NCBI RefSeq assembly: GCF_900177685.1
Contig: NZ_FXAY01000001.1
Location: forward strand, 496,001-560,000
Length of the DNA stretch: 64,000 nt
Reading direction: 5' to 3'
Origin: Agreia pratensis
GTDB taxonomy: Bacteria; Actinomycetota; Actinomycetes; Actinomycetales; Microbacteriaceae
The position numbers and the translations under genes were made by a program. Positions 47,662 to 56,249 of this stretch are shown here, one piece after another (the stretch's first letter is position 1; the number at the start of each line of letters is the position of its first letter). A model generated the notes under the pieces. The model did not search any database, was not told the DNA's origin, and saw nothing but the letters and a program-made list of their open reading frames with translations.

Positions 47662-48098
47662 TACTCGCTCTCGGCGACCAGGGTGCCCATCACGTCGAAG
47701 AACGCGTTGTATCCGATGACGGTCTGCTCGAGCTGGCCCTCGTCGAAGCCCGGAGAGTCCTGCGTCATGATCATCTGGGTGCTGCCGCCGATCTCTGCGA
47801 GGTCGACTGTGATAACACCGCGCGCGTCGAGCGCAGGATTGTCTGTGATCGTCATGACGAGGTGGGTCGGCGCATCGACCTCGAGGTACTCGCCCACCCA
47901 GCTGATCGATGTGTCGTCGGGCAGTTTCATGACCGCGTTCCATGAGCCGCCGGGGCGTACGTCCATCGACAGGGTCTCGGCGGGCACATCGACCCCGTCG
48001 GTACCGAACCACACCGCGAACTTCTCGGGATCGGTCCACGCATCGAAGACCGCCTGCGGCGTCGCTGCGAACGAACGGGTGATGCTGAGTTCTGCCAT
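47661..48098 (-). CDS. SRPBCC (AHSA1-like) domain protein
   Basis: The 145-residue START/SRPBCC-fold protein begins ISRSFAATPQAVFDAWTDPEKFAVWFG in character (here ITRSFAATPQAVFDAWTDPE), with the AHSA1 blocks MDVRPGGSWNAVM and GQLEQTVIGYNAFFDVMG. It probably binds a hydrophobic ligand. It is translationally coupled to the AlkD-like gene downstream. Confidence 0.88.
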   Translation of the reverse strand: MAELSITRSFAATPQAVFDAWTDPEKFAVWFGTDGVDVPAETLSMDVRPGGSWNAVMKLPDDTSISWVGEYLEVDAPTHLVMTITDNPALDARGVITVDLAEIGGSTQMIMTQDSPGFDEGQLEQTVIGYNAFFDVMGTLVAESE

Positions 48099-48135
48099 GG
48101 TCGTACTCCTCGTCGATGCTGATCTGCAGTGGACA

Positions 48136-49125
48136 CTACCCGCTTCGCCCGGGTGGTGTCACCGGCGCACCGGCCGAGGGCGCTGTCATCAGATCCACCG
48201 ACGCCGGCTCGATCGGCGCATCCGTCTTCTCGCTGCGCACGAACCCGATTCCGACCAGGATGAGCACGCCGCCGAGCAGCTGAGGCAGAGTCAGCTGCTC
48301 ACCGAGCAGGAGCCACGCATAGAACGTGGCGGCGACCACTTCGAGCAGGCCGACGAACGATGCGAGCCTCGAACCGAGCATCTGGGTGGCGGTGATGCTC
48401 GTCGCGTAGGCGACCGCAGTCGAGACCACTCCGACGAGCAGAAGCGGGATCCACCAGGGCGCCGCGGTGCCGAAGAGAGCGACATCATCGAAGGTCACGG
48501 TGAACGGGACCAAGCCTGTCAGCCCCACGGCGCCGAGCGCGATGCCACCGATCAGGAGACCGGCCGCAGCGAGAGCTACAGGGGGAAGACCGTCGTCGGG
48601 CTGCGCTGCGATCAGGTAGTACACGGCGCATCCCGCCATCGCCCCGACGGCGAGCGTCAGTCCGAGTATGTCGAGACTCGACGTGCCACCGGGCGACACG
48701 ACCATGACGAGGCCGACGAGCGCGACGACCGAGCCTATGAGAACGACGGCCTTGGGCATCCGGCGCGTGCGCGCCCACGCAAAGGCGACGAGCAGCAGCG
48801 GCGCCATGTACTCGATGAGAATGCCGGTGCCCACGGGGATGCGCTGAATCGCGGCGAAGTAGAGAAGCTGGGTTCCCGCTACGCCGATGAGGGCCATCGC
48901 GAGCACCCTGCCCCGCGAGCGCCAAAGAGCCGACCAACGGCCGCGCAGAAACAGGATGGCGAAGGGCGCCAGCACGACGCCTCCCACGAGCGCGCGCACG
49001 GTGACCGCGGCAGCCGGGCTCCAGCCGGACTCGAGCAGAGGCTTCACGAGGGCGCCGGAGCTGCCGAATGTGGCGGCCGCGATGACGGCGATGACCAGAC
49101 CTGCTGAGGTCGACGACCGTGGCAT
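48136..49125 (-). CDS. EamA/DMT-family transporter
   Basis: The 329-residue protein has ten hydrophobic helices arranged as two EamA repeats (about 8-140 and 150-290), including the second-repeat block LEVVAATFYAWLLLGEQLT. Likely an exporter of amino acids or other metabolites. The ATG at 49125 has AAAGGGA upstream. It is divergent from a CGNR zinc-finger protein gene, a common regulator-transporter arrangement. Confidence 0.9.
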   Translation of the reverse strand: MPRSSTSAGLVIAVIAAATFGSSGALVKPLLESGWSPAAAVTVRALVGGVVLAPFAILFLRGRWSALWRSRGRVLAMALIGVAGTQLLYFAAIQRIPVGTGILIEYMAPLLLVAFAWARTRRMPKAVVLIGSVVALVGLVMVVSPGGTSSLDILGLTLAVGAMAGCAVYYLIAAQPDDGLPPVALAAAGLLIGGIALGAVGLTGLVPFTVTFDDVALFGTAAPWWIPLLLVGVVSTAVAYATSITATQMLGSRLASFVGLLEVVAATFYAWLLLGEQLTLPQLLGGVLILVGIGFVRSEKTDAPIEPASVDLMTAPSAGAPVTPPGRSG

Positions 49126-49196
49126 GCGATTCCCTTTCACCGGCTGTTGTGGTGCTCTGATCCAGACGCTAGTCTCAGATCGAGTAAGGAGTCAAT

Positions 49197-49754
49197 TTGC
49201 ATTTTGCCCCTGACACCGAAGACATTCTGGGTTTCATCGTCACCCTCGGAAATACGGTCGCGGGCGCCTCCCGGAGCGGAGCCGACGAGATCGGCACGCC
49301 CGCTCAGCTCACCGGGCTTCTCGATACCCACGGCTACACGGGCCGCTTCGACCGCGACGAGCGCGAACTCGCCGAGGTGCATCGAGTGCGCACGCAGCTC
49401 AGACACGTCTGGAGTCTCGACCGCGACGCGGCCGCGGTCGAGGTGAACGCCATGCTGCGGCAGACCCGGGCACTCCCCCAGCTCGTTCGTCACGACGCAC
49501 TCGACTGGCATCTGCACGCGTCTGAAGACGATGAGCCTCTCGCCGAACGCATTCTCAGCGAGGCGTCGCTGGCTTTCGTCGACGTGATCCGCAGCGATGA
49601 GATGACCCGCCTGCGCACCTGCGGAGCCCCGGATTGCGAGGGAATCTTCGTCGACCTGTCGCGCAACGGATCGAAGAGGTTCTGCAGCGTGCGCTGCGGC
49701 AACCGGGTGAACATGATCGCGTTCCGCGAGCGCGCCGCGGCCGACAGCGCCTAG
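49197..49754 (+). CDS. CGNR zinc-finger (ABATE domain) transcriptional regulator
   Basis: The 185-residue protein has an N-terminal ABATE-type helical domain and a C-terminal CGNR zinc finger CGAPDC...RFCSVRCGNRVN. These are predicted stress- or ligand-responsive regulators. The start is a TTG at 49197 with AAGGAG six bases upstream. It is divergent from the EamA transporter across 71 bp and is the probable regulator of it. Confidence 0.88.
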   Translation: MHFAPDTEDILGFIVTLGNTVAGASRSGADEIGTPAQLTGLLDTHGYTGRFDRDERELAEVHRVRTQLRHVWSLDRDAAAVEVNAMLRQTRALPQLVRHDALDWHLHASEDDEPLAERILSEASLAFVDVIRSDEMTRLRTCGAPDCEGIFVDLSRNGSKRFCSVRCGNRVNMIAFRERAAADSA

Positions 49755-49765
49755 CGTCGGGCGGA

Positions 49766-49777
49766 TAGCCTTGTCGC
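49766..49777 (+). promoter_or_regulatory. Candidate leaderless promoter -10 (TAGCCT)
   Basis: TAGCCT is followed by six bases and the ATG at 49778, with no ribosome-binding site. Confidence 0.4.
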
Positions 49778-50257
49778 ATGGCACGAACGATCTCCACCAA
49801 TACCTCCGTCGACCGCCAGGGCATGCTCGAATTCGTGCGCCCACGACACCGGATGCTCGTCGCCACGACGCGCGCAGACGGCCGGCCCCAGATGTCGCCG
49901 GTCTCAGGCGGGGTCGACGCCGAGGGCCGCATCGTGATCTCGACGTATCCCGGTCGCGCGAAGACGCGAAACGCTGAGCGGCGCCCGGACGTCTCGGTGC
50001 TGGTGCTCTCCGACGACTGGAACGATGCCTGGATTCAGGTCGACGGCGATGCCGAGGTGCTGCACATGCCCGAGGCATCCGACGCGCTCGTCGACTACTA
50101 CCGGAGCATCTCGGGAGAGCACCCCGATTGGCAGGAGTACCGCGCCGCCATGGCTCTGCAGAACAAGTCGCTGCTGCGCATCACACCCACGCGCTGGAGC
50201 CCCGTCTCGACGGGCGGGTTCCCCGCCGACGTCGCCGCGCGCCTCGACGGAGTCTGA
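49778..50257 (+). CDS. PPOX-class F420-dependent oxidoreductase (pyridoxamine-oxidase fold)
   Basis: The 159-residue split-barrel protein has MLVATTRADGRPQMSPVSGGVDAEGRIVISTYPGRAKTRNAERRPDVSVLVL-type strands; family members of the Rv1155 group bind F420 or FMN. The C-terminal ITPTRWSPVSTGGFP block also fits. It reduces unknown substrates. It is probably monocistronic, with a leaderless-type promoter. The next gene, mntP, converges on it. Confidence 0.88.
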   Translation: MARTISTNTSVDRQGMLEFVRPRHRMLVATTRADGRPQMSPVSGGVDAEGRIVISTYPGRAKTRNAERRPDVSVLVLSDDWNDAWIQVDGDAEVLHMPEASDALVDYYRSISGEHPDWQEYRAAMALQNKSLLRITPTRWSPVSTGGFPADVAARLDGV

Positions 50258-50289
50258 GCAGCCTCAGACCGCCCGCCATAGGGCGAGCA

Positions 50290-50853
50290 TCAGAGAATCC
50301 CGAGGTGGTCGAGAAGGATCCGGGTGCCGATGAGGATCAGGATGAGCCCGCCGGCGATCTCTGCCGGGCGGCGGAACTTCACTCCCGCCCGGTGGCCGAT
50401 CAGGATTCCGGCGAAGGTGAGAACGAAGGTCGTCACACCGATGAGAATGGCGGTCTCCGTGATCGAGATCGCCAGGAACGCGAACGAGAGGCCCACCGCG
50501 AGCGCGTCGACACTCGTCGCCACAGAGAGCACCAGGAGTTCGCGAATCTTCAGCCGGTCGTCGACTTCCTTGTCCTCGGGGTTCGAGAACGCCTCCCACA
50601 GCATCTTTCCGCCGATGAGGCCGAGTAGGACGAAAGCGACCCAGTGGTCGATGCCTGTGATGTACGACGCGAACTGGGTGCCGAGCAGCCACCCGATGAC
50701 CGGCATGACGGCCTGGAAGACGCCGAACGCCGTAGAGATGATGAGCGCGTTGCGCAGGTTGAAGCGGCGCATGTGCATGCCCTTGCCGAGCGCGACAGCG
50801 AATGCGTCGGCCGAGACTCCGAGCGCGACGAAGAAGACAGACCAGAGGGCCAT
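50290..50853 (-). CDS. mntP: Manganese efflux pump MntP
   Basis: The 187-residue protein has six membrane helices in two DUF204 repeats, with signatures VSADAFAVALGKGM and TSVDALAVGLSFAF containing the conserved Asp residues. It exports Mn2+. No yybP-ykoY manganese riboswitch is visible in the 100-bp upstream gap. Orientation matches the AI-2E permease upstream, but a hairpin lies between them. Confidence 0.94.
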   Translation of the reverse strand: MALWSVFFVALGVSADAFAVALGKGMHMRRFNLRNALIISTAFGVFQAVMPVIGWLLGTQFASYITGIDHWVAFVLLGLIGGKMLWEAFSNPEDKEVDDRLKIRELLVLSVATSVDALAVGLSFAFLAISITETAILIGVTTFVLTFAGILIGHRAGVKFRRPAEIAGGLILILIGTRILLDHLGIL

Positions 50854-50940
50854 GCGATGGGAGACCTTTCACGACGAACAAGCAATGCAGTTGCTCGCCG
50901 TTGAGGCTTCAAGAATGCCAGCCGACCTCGCCATTGGAGG

Positions 50941-50969
50941 CCGAAAAGCCCGGATTCACGGCTTTTCGG
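50941..50969 (-). terminator. Hairpin overlapping the end of the AI-2E permease gene
   Basis: A perfect 10-bp stem (CCGAAAAGCC with GGCTTTTCGG) contains the stop codon in its 9-nt loop. It separates this gene from mntP. Confidence 0.6.
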
Positions 50970-52071
50970 GCTGCCTAAGCTCCCGGGCGGGAGCGCTCGG
51001 CTCGTCGACATTCCAGGTCTTGATGATGGCCCAACCCACGGCCGCGATCGGCACAGCGAGCACCGCTCCCGTGATACCGCCGAGGATCGTTCCCGCGGTG
51101 AGGGCGACCAGAATGACGAGCGGGTGCAACTTCAGCGACTGCGCCATGACCACGGGCTGCAGGAAGTTGCCCTCGAGCTGGTTGACGACCACCACGATGA
51201 TCACCACGATCAGAGCGACCAGCGGCCCATTCGCCACGAGAGCGACGAGGGCCGCAAGGATTCCGGCGGCAGTGGCTCCCACGATCGGGATGAACGCGGT
51301 GACGAACACGATCACGGCCAGCGGCAGCGCCAGGGGAACGCCGAGAATCGCGAGGCCGATGCCGATACCGGCCGCATCCACGAAGGCGATGATGGCAGTT
51401 CCGCGAACGTAGCCGCCGAGAACGCGCACCGCAGTGGCACCGATCCGCTCGCCACGGGCCTTGCGGTGACCGCGGAAAGGGCGCAGGAAGAACGCCCAGA
51501 TCGCGGGGCCGTCTTTGAGGAAGAAGAACAGGATCACGATGGCCAGCGCCGCGCCCGTGGCCAGTTCACCGACGACGGATGCGCCGGCCAGCGCACCCGA
51601 TCCGGCCTGGCTGCTCGTCGCGAAGTCGATCAGCGCCTGCTTGGCAGACTCGATCTGCGATGCGTCGACCGGAATGGGGCCGTTCGTCACGAAATTCTGC
51701 AGCTGATCGAGGCCATCCTTGGCCGACGACGCCAACGTGTCCCACTGGCCGCGCACGGCGAAGACGATGAGCGTGACGAGGCCACCGATCACCAGAATGC
51801 CCGCGAGCAGCGTGAGCCAGGTCGCGAGAATCGCCGACATGCCGCGCTTCTTGAGCAACCGCATGACGGGAGACGCCGCCGCCGCGATGATGAGTGCGAT
51901 CAGCACGGGAATCACCACGAGCTTCAGCTGCACGAGTGCGAACACCACGATCACGGCCAACGCGAGAACGATGATGATCTGGCCACTGCGAATGGCCAGT
52001 GCCCCCATCTTGTCGGTGAGCAGGGAACGCAGAGACGGAGTAGCCGAGGGCTCACCAGAGGGAACGGTCAT
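50956..52071 (-). CDS. AI-2E family transporter (PerM/YhhT-like)
   Basis: The 371-residue protein has about eight hydrophobic helices, with the characteristic C-terminal cluster VTAFIPIVGATAAGILAALVAL and LEGNFLQPVVMAQSLKLHPLVI (G-x-F-x-P-x-V motif). Family members export small molecules or ions. The ATG at 52071 follows AGGG by seven bases. A GTG two codons upstream is an alternative. Divergent from the MFS gene across about 50 bp. Confidence 0.9.
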   Translation of the reverse strand: MTVPSGEPSATPSLRSLLTDKMGALAIRSGQIIIVLALAVIVVFALVQLKLVVIPVLIALIIAAAASPVMRLLKKRGMSAILATWLTLLAGILVIGGLVTLIVFAVRGQWDTLASSAKDGLDQLQNFVTNGPIPVDASQIESAKQALIDFATSSQAGSGALAGASVVGELATGAALAIVILFFFLKDGPAIWAFFLRPFRGHRKARGERIGATAVRVLGGYVRGTAIIAFVDAAGIGIGLAILGVPLALPLAVIVFVTAFIPIVGATAAGILAALVALVANGPLVALIVVIIVVVVNQLEGNFLQPVVMAQSLKLHPLVILVALTAGTILGGITGAVLAVPIAAVGWAIIKTWNVDEPSAPARELRQPEKP

Positions 52072-52110
52072 ATACACACCCTAGGGAAAGATCGAATATT
52101 GCCATCCCCC

Positions 52111-52122
52111 TAGACTTGGCCG
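52111..52122 (+). promoter_or_regulatory. Candidate leaderless promoter -10 (TAGACT)
   Basis: TAGACT is followed by six bases and the GTG at 52123, without Shine-Dalgarno. Confidence 0.42.
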
Positions 52123-53430
52123 GTGTCGACCAGCCCAGATCTTCCGCGCCGGGCGTCGGCCGCCTCCGCGAGAGCCGGCGGCCGAGCGCTCGCTCTCGTC
52201 GGCATCGTTCTCGTCGCCGTCAATCTGCGCACCGCCGTGGCCGCGCTGTCGCCGATCTTCTCCCAGATCAGTGTCGACGTTTCTCTCGACAGTGTGGGCG
52301 TCGGCCTCCTGGGCACCCTCCCTCCCCTCTGTTTCGCGGTCTTCGGGTTGCTCGCGCCCGCGCTCAGGAGGCACCTGCGCCTCGAGACCCTGCTGATCAC
52401 GGCGCTGGGCGCCATCCTGATCGGGCACCTCACTCGAGGCCTCGCGCCGAACTACGCCGTTCTCGCCCTGGCGAGCGTGCTCACCTTCGCCGGCATGGGC
52501 GTGGCGAACGTGGTTCTCCCGCCGGTCGTCAAGAAGTATTTCCCCGCCTCGATCGGCCCGATCACCTCGATGTACGTCACGATCATGGCCCTGTTCAGTC
52601 TGATCCCGCCGCTCGTCGCCGTACCGATCGCCGATTCGCTCGGCTGGCGCGTCAGCGTCTCGATGTGGGCAGCGCTGGCTGCGGTGGCGATCATCCCCTG
52701 GCTCTCACTCTGGATGCGCGACCGCCGGGCGACGTCCGCGGCGATGCGGGCGGCCGCGGCATCCGGGGCGCTTACAGACGACGACGTTCTGCCGGAGATC
52801 TCGTCGGCTGTCGTCGGCCGGGTCTGGCGGTCGCCTCTGGCCTGGTCGATGGGCCTGCTCTTCGGCACCACGAGCCTCAACGTCTACGCGGCCTTCGCGT
52901 GGCTTCCCGAGCTCTTGACCGACCTCGCCGGCGTATCTCCTGCGCAGGCGGGCATCCTGCTCTCGCTGTACGCCGGCATGGGCATTCCGTTCTCCCTCGC
53001 CGTGCCGATTCTGGCGAGCCGGATGCGATCGGTCTCGCCGCTGATCGCGCTCGGCTTCGCCTGCTTCGCGGCCGGATATCTCGGGCTGCTCCTCGCTCCG
53101 GCCGCGCTCCCGTGGATCTGGGTGGCGCTCATCGGCGCTGGACCTCTGACGTTCCCCCTCGTGCTCGTTCTCGTCGGCCTCCGAAGCCGCACGCCGGAGG
53201 GGACCGTCGCGCTGAGCGGATTCACACAGGGTGTGGGCTACGCGCTCGGTGCGCTCGGCCCGCTGCTCGTCGGCGTTCTGCACGACCTGTCTAAAGGCTG
53301 GACCGCACCCCTCGTGTTCCTTCTCGTCACGCTCGTCGTCATCGCCGTCGCGGGCAGAGTCGTCGCACGGCCCCGGATGCTCGAAGACGACTGGCGCCGC
53401 ACCGCCCGCGACGAAGCCCCCCAGCGGTGA
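52123..53430 (+). CDS. MFS transporter (CynX/NimT family)
   Basis: The 435-residue protein has 12 hydrophobic helices. The VNLRTAVAALSPIF segment in helix 1 and the GxLGxxP-like LGTLPPLCFAVFGLLAP segment of helix 2 are typical of the cyanate/nitroimidazole (CynX/NimT) group. Substrate is unknown. It is likely monocistronic and leaderless. Inverted and direct repeats of GGTGAGATG type follow. Confidence 0.9.
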   Translation: MSTSPDLPRRASAASARAGGRALALVGIVLVAVNLRTAVAALSPIFSQISVDVSLDSVGVGLLGTLPPLCFAVFGLLAPALRRHLRLETLLITALGAILIGHLTRGLAPNYAVLALASVLTFAGMGVANVVLPPVVKKYFPASIGPITSMYVTIMALFSLIPPLVAVPIADSLGWRVSVSMWAALAAVAIIPWLSLWMRDRRATSAAMRAAAASGALTDDDVLPEISSAVVGRVWRSPLAWSMGLLFGTTSLNVYAAFAWLPELLTDLAGVSPAQAGILLSLYAGMGIPFSLAVPILASRMRSVSPLIALGFACFAAGYLGLLLAPAALPWIWVALIGAGPLTFPLVLVLVGLRSRTPEGTVALSGFTQGVGYALGALGPLLVGVLHDLSKGWTAPLVFLLVTLVVIAVAGRVVARPRMLEDDWRRTARDEAPQR

Positions 53431-53526
53431 GATGACGCAGACGGCGGCTTCTCACCCGGGCAAACTCGCCAGATGCGCCACCTCACCATCACAACTGAAC
53501 GTGTTAGCTCGGTGAGATGTCGCAGA
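53427..53526. repeat. Short direct/inverted repeats after the MFS gene
   Basis: GGTGAGATGACGCAGA at 53427-53442 and GGTGAGATGTCGCAGA at 53511-53526 are direct repeats with one mismatch. GGTGAGA at 53427 also pairs with TCTCACC at 53451-53457, forming a hairpin with a 17-nt loop that could be a weak terminator. The rest of this 138-bp gap shows no gene. Confidence 0.5.
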
Positions 53527-53568
53527 GCGTGGGTCCAGCGGCGGGCGAGGTGACCAGCGCGGAGGGCG

Positions 53569-54072
53569 CTAACGGCGGCGGTCGTAGCTCACGAAGCGGT
53601 AGCGGATGCCCGTGCGCGACTCGAGCCAGTCCGTCGCCTCGGCAGGGCTCCAAACGGCGGGGTCGACGGCGGGCGCCCGGGTGTCTCCGGCCACCTCGAG
53701 GTCGACCTCGGTCACCTCGAGACGGGATGCTCGGGGCAGGGCCTGCGAGTAGATCTCACCGCCGCCGATGACCCAGACGGGAGCCGACGAATCGTCGCGA
53801 CCCGTCGCATCCAGAATCTCGTCGAGCGAATGCTCGACATCGGCGCCGTCGGCGGTGAAGTCGCGATCGCGGGTCAGCACGACGTTGCGTCGCCCGGGAA
53901 GGGGCCGGAAGCGCTCGGGTAGCGACTGCCAGGTGCGCCGTCCCATCACAACCGTGCCGCCCAGCGTGACCTCTTTGAAGTGCGCGAGGTCTTCTGGAAG
54001 GTGCCAGGGAATCGTGCCGTCGTCGCCGATGACTCCGCCGCGGGCCTCGGCCCAGATGAGCGCCACGCTCAT
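53569..54072 (-). CDS. folA: Dihydrofolate reductase
   Basis: The 167-residue enzyme has [27 protein letters not shown] (Trp-His-Leu-Pro, active-site Asp/Glu region), [12 protein letters not shown] and VIGGGEIY. It produces tetrahydrofolate, regenerating the cofactor used by ThyA. The ATG overlaps the thyA stop (ATGA), forming a coupled thyA-folA operon. Confidence 0.96.
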   Translation of the reverse strand: MSVALIWAEARGGVIGDDGTIPWHLPEDLAHFKEVTLGGTVVMGRRTWQSLPERFRPLPGRRNVVLTRDRDFTADGADVEHSLDEILDATGRDDSSAPVWVIGGGEIYSQALPRASRLEVTEVDLEVAGDTRAPAVDPAVWSPAEATDWLESRTGIRYRFVSYDRRR

Positions 54073-54875
54073 ACGGCGACGGGCGCCTTGATGGCGGGGT
54101 GGTGCACGTAGTCGACGACCTCGAAATCGTCGTAACGGTAGTCGAAGATGCTGTCGGGAGTGCGCGTGATGCGGAGTTTGGGCAGCGGGTAGGGCTCGCG
54201 GGTGAGCTGCTCGGTGACCTGGTCGACGTGGTTGTCGTAGATGTGGCAGTCGCCGCCGGTCCAGATGAAGTCACCCACCTCGAGGCCCGCCTGCTGCGCC
54301 ACCATGTGGGTCAACAGCGCGTAGCTCGCGATGTTGAACGGCACGCCGAGAAACAGGTCGGCGCTGCGCTGGTAGAGCTGGCACGAGAGCTTGCCGTCGG
54401 CGACGTAGAACTGGAAAAGGGCGTGGCAGGGGGCGAGGGCCATCTCGGGGATCTCTGCGACGTTCCACGCCGACACGATTATGCGCCGCGAGTCGGGGTC
54501 GCTCTTCAGCGTCTCGATGACCTGGGCTATCTGGTCGATGTGGCCGCCCGAGGGCGTCGGCCATGAGCGCCACTGAACGCCGTAGACCGGGCCGAGTTCG
54601 CCGTCGGCGTCGGCCCACTCGTCCCAGATCGTGACACCGTTCTCACGCAGCCAGCCCACATTGCTCTCACCGCGCAGGAACCAGAGCAGCTCGTAGGCGA
54701 TCGACTTGAAGTGCACCCGCTTGGTGGTGATGAGCGGAAAGCCCTCACTCAGATCGAAGCGGAGCTGGGCGCCGAAGACGCTGGTCGTTCCCGTGCCGGT
54801 ACGGTCGGACTTCGCAGCCCCCGTCTCGAGCACGTGGCGCAGCAAATCTTCGTACGGAGTCTGAAGTGTGGGCAC
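54069..54875 (-). CDS. thyA: Thymidylate synthase
   Basis: The 268-residue enzyme has N-terminal [10 protein letters not shown], catalytic cysteine in [37 protein letters not shown] and DCHIYDNH. It converts dUMP to dTMP using methylene-tetrahydrofolate. The start is a GTG at 54875. It is the first gene of a thyA-folA operon. Together with tdk this organism has both de novo and salvage routes to dTMP. Confidence 0.97.
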   Translation of the reverse strand: MPTLQTPYEDLLRHVLETGAAKSDRTGTGTTSVFGAQLRFDLSEGFPLITTKRVHFKSIAYELLWFLRGESNVGWLRENGVTIWDEWADADGELGPVYGVQWRSWPTPSGGHIDQIAQVIETLKSDPDSRRIIVSAWNVAEIPEMALAPCHALFQFYVADGKLSCQLYQRSADLFLGVPFNIASYALLTHMVAQQAGLEVGDFIWTGGDCHIYDNHVDQVTEQLTREPYPLPKLRITRTPDSIFDYRYDDFEVVDYVHHPAIKAPVAV

Positions 54876-54930
54876 CCTGCGAGCTTAATCCAACGGATGC
54901 CCTGACGGGACGAACTATCCTTGCCTGACA

Positions 54931-55287
54931 ATGATCACTCGACGTCAAGCCGCCCTCCGCCTCGACATCTCGATGGAGATGGCGCGCAGACACGGCATCG
55001 CTGCCAAGATCTCCGAAGCCGAACTCGACGAGCTGAACGACAACCCCCCGCCGTGGCTGGCACAGTCGCGGGCGAATCGCACGGGCAAGAAGGCCGTCTG
55101 GGTGCAGCTGCGCTGCGATGTGTGCGGTTTCGAGGAGGCGGTGCGGCCGAAGAAATGGTGGCCCGAGTTCACGTACCTGACGTGCGAACATCACAGCATC
55201 GGCGACGTGCCCCTGCCCGCCGCCGGCCTCAAACGCAGCGAACTCGACGGACTCGGCACACGCTTCATCGCGATCATCGACGCCTGA
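54931..55287 (+). CDS. DUF5997 family protein
   Basis: The 118-residue soluble protein has the pattern RQAALRLDISMEMARRHGI, PPPWLAQSRANRTGK and a partial zinc-binding set (CDVCGF...TCEHH). It is a conserved actinobacterial family of unknown function. It is divergent from thyA. A TATCCT element nine bases before the ATG could be a -10 for a near-leaderless transcript. Confidence 0.85.
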   Translation: MITRRQAALRLDISMEMARRHGIAAKISEAELDELNDNPPPWLAQSRANRTGKKAVWVQLRCDVCGFEEAVRPKKWWPEFTYLTCEHHSIGDVPLPAAGLKRSELDGLGTRFIAIIDA

Positions 55288-55369
55288 GCTACCTCCGAGC
55301 TTCCTCCGCATGACCCCCATTCGGGGCTGACCACGGGCAGGATGAAGGGATCGAGAGAAGGGAAGCACT

Positions 55370-55675
55370 ATGCCTGGAAGCACGACCGCCGACTTCATGC
55401 CGATCATCTTCTGGATCATCTGCGGCATCATCGCTGTGGTCTTCGTCTTTGGGATCGTCAGTGTGGTCGCCAACGTCAGGCGTGCGCGCCGGGCCGGGCA
55501 CAACCCGCTCACCATGCAGACCGACATCGCCACGAAGCTGCTAGACAGCGACGCTCTCAGTTCCCAACCCAGCGTCGAGGCGCGGCTCGAGAAGATCGAA
55601 CAGCTGCGCGCGGCCGGCACCATCAGCAACAACGAATACGACGCCGCACGCGCCCGGCTGTTGACGCAGCTCTAG
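55370..55675 (+). CDS. SHOCT-domain small membrane protein
   Basis: The 101-residue protein has one N-terminal membrane helix (about 10-33) and a C-terminal SHOCT domain (EARLEKIEQLRAAGTISNNEYDAARARLL). The ATG at 55370 has AAGGGA seven bases upstream. Function is unknown. Confidence 0.85.
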   Translation: MPGSTTADFMPIIFWIICGIIAVVFVFGIVSVVANVRRARRAGHNPLTMQTDIATKLLDSDALSSQPSVEARLEKIEQLRAAGTISNNEYDAARARLLTQL

Positions 55676-55683
55676 CGTTTCGG

Positions 55684-56172
55684 TCAGACGGCCAACCGGA
55701 CGATCGGCGCATCGGCCTCGTTCCAACGGAACAGCACCAGATGCCAGAGTCCCAGGCGCTTTCGCGAAGGGTCGATCACACCATTCGCGCCGAGTTCGAG
55801 CAACCGATCGCGGACCATCCACGACGCCGGAGTACCTCCGGCCGCGGCGATGTCCTGCCAGGGCGCCAGCGCGTCAGCAAGGTCGATGCCGAGCGCCTCG
55901 AGCGCATTCGAGTCGCGCAGATCGACGACGCCAGCCGCCTCGACATCGAGCTCGACAATCTCACGCGCCTTCGACCGAGCTTCTTTATGGGCGATCATCG
56001 CCGCCTCGACGCCGTCGATCGAGGAGCTCAGATACAGCGTCGGCTCGTGCTCCCTCGAGTAGCGCCCCGCAGAACGCGATCCTGCAATCGCGAACTCGCG
56101 AAAGCTCGGATCGATCGCACGATAGAACGTGCCGCTGATCGTCGGAACGAAGATCGAGTCTGTATCGGCCAC
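55684..56172 (-). CDS. RES-domain protein (putative NAD+-consuming toxin) without antitoxin
   Basis: The 162-residue protein has the RES pattern: Arg in GTFYRAIDP, then GRYSREHEPTLYLSSS, Glu in IDGVEAAMIAH and a later Ser-Trp (ASWMVRD). RES toxins degrade NAD+ and usually sit directly downstream of a Xre/MbcA-type antitoxin. No such gene precedes this one: the upstream gene is divergent and encodes an AlkC-like HEAT protein. The GTG start at 56172 lies 77 bp from that gene. It could be a domesticated RES enzyme. Confidence 0.7.
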   Translation of the reverse strand: MADTDSIFVPTISGTFYRAIDPSFREFAIAGSRSAGRYSREHEPTLYLSSSIDGVEAAMIAHKEARSKAREIVELDVEAAGVVDLRDSNALEALGIDLADALAPWQDIAAAGGTPASWMVRDRLLELGANGVIDPSRKRLGLWHLVLFRWNEADAPIVRLAV

Positions 56173-56237
56173 GATGCCAGTTTCTCACCCCAGCATTCCA
56201 GCACAGTGGCTCGCCCTCATCTGTCCTCCGAGCCGAG

Positions 56238-56249
56238 TAGCGTGACGCC
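56238..56249 (+). promoter_or_regulatory. Candidate leaderless promoter -10 (TAGCGT)
   Basis: TAGCGT is followed by six bases and the ATG at 56250. Confidence 0.4.

Noticed and set aside
50854-50955. Possible manganese (yybP-ykoY) riboswitch before mntP
   Set aside because: The short upstream gap lacks the conserved paired core of that riboswitch, and a terminator hairpin of the upstream gene accounts for most of the structure seen.
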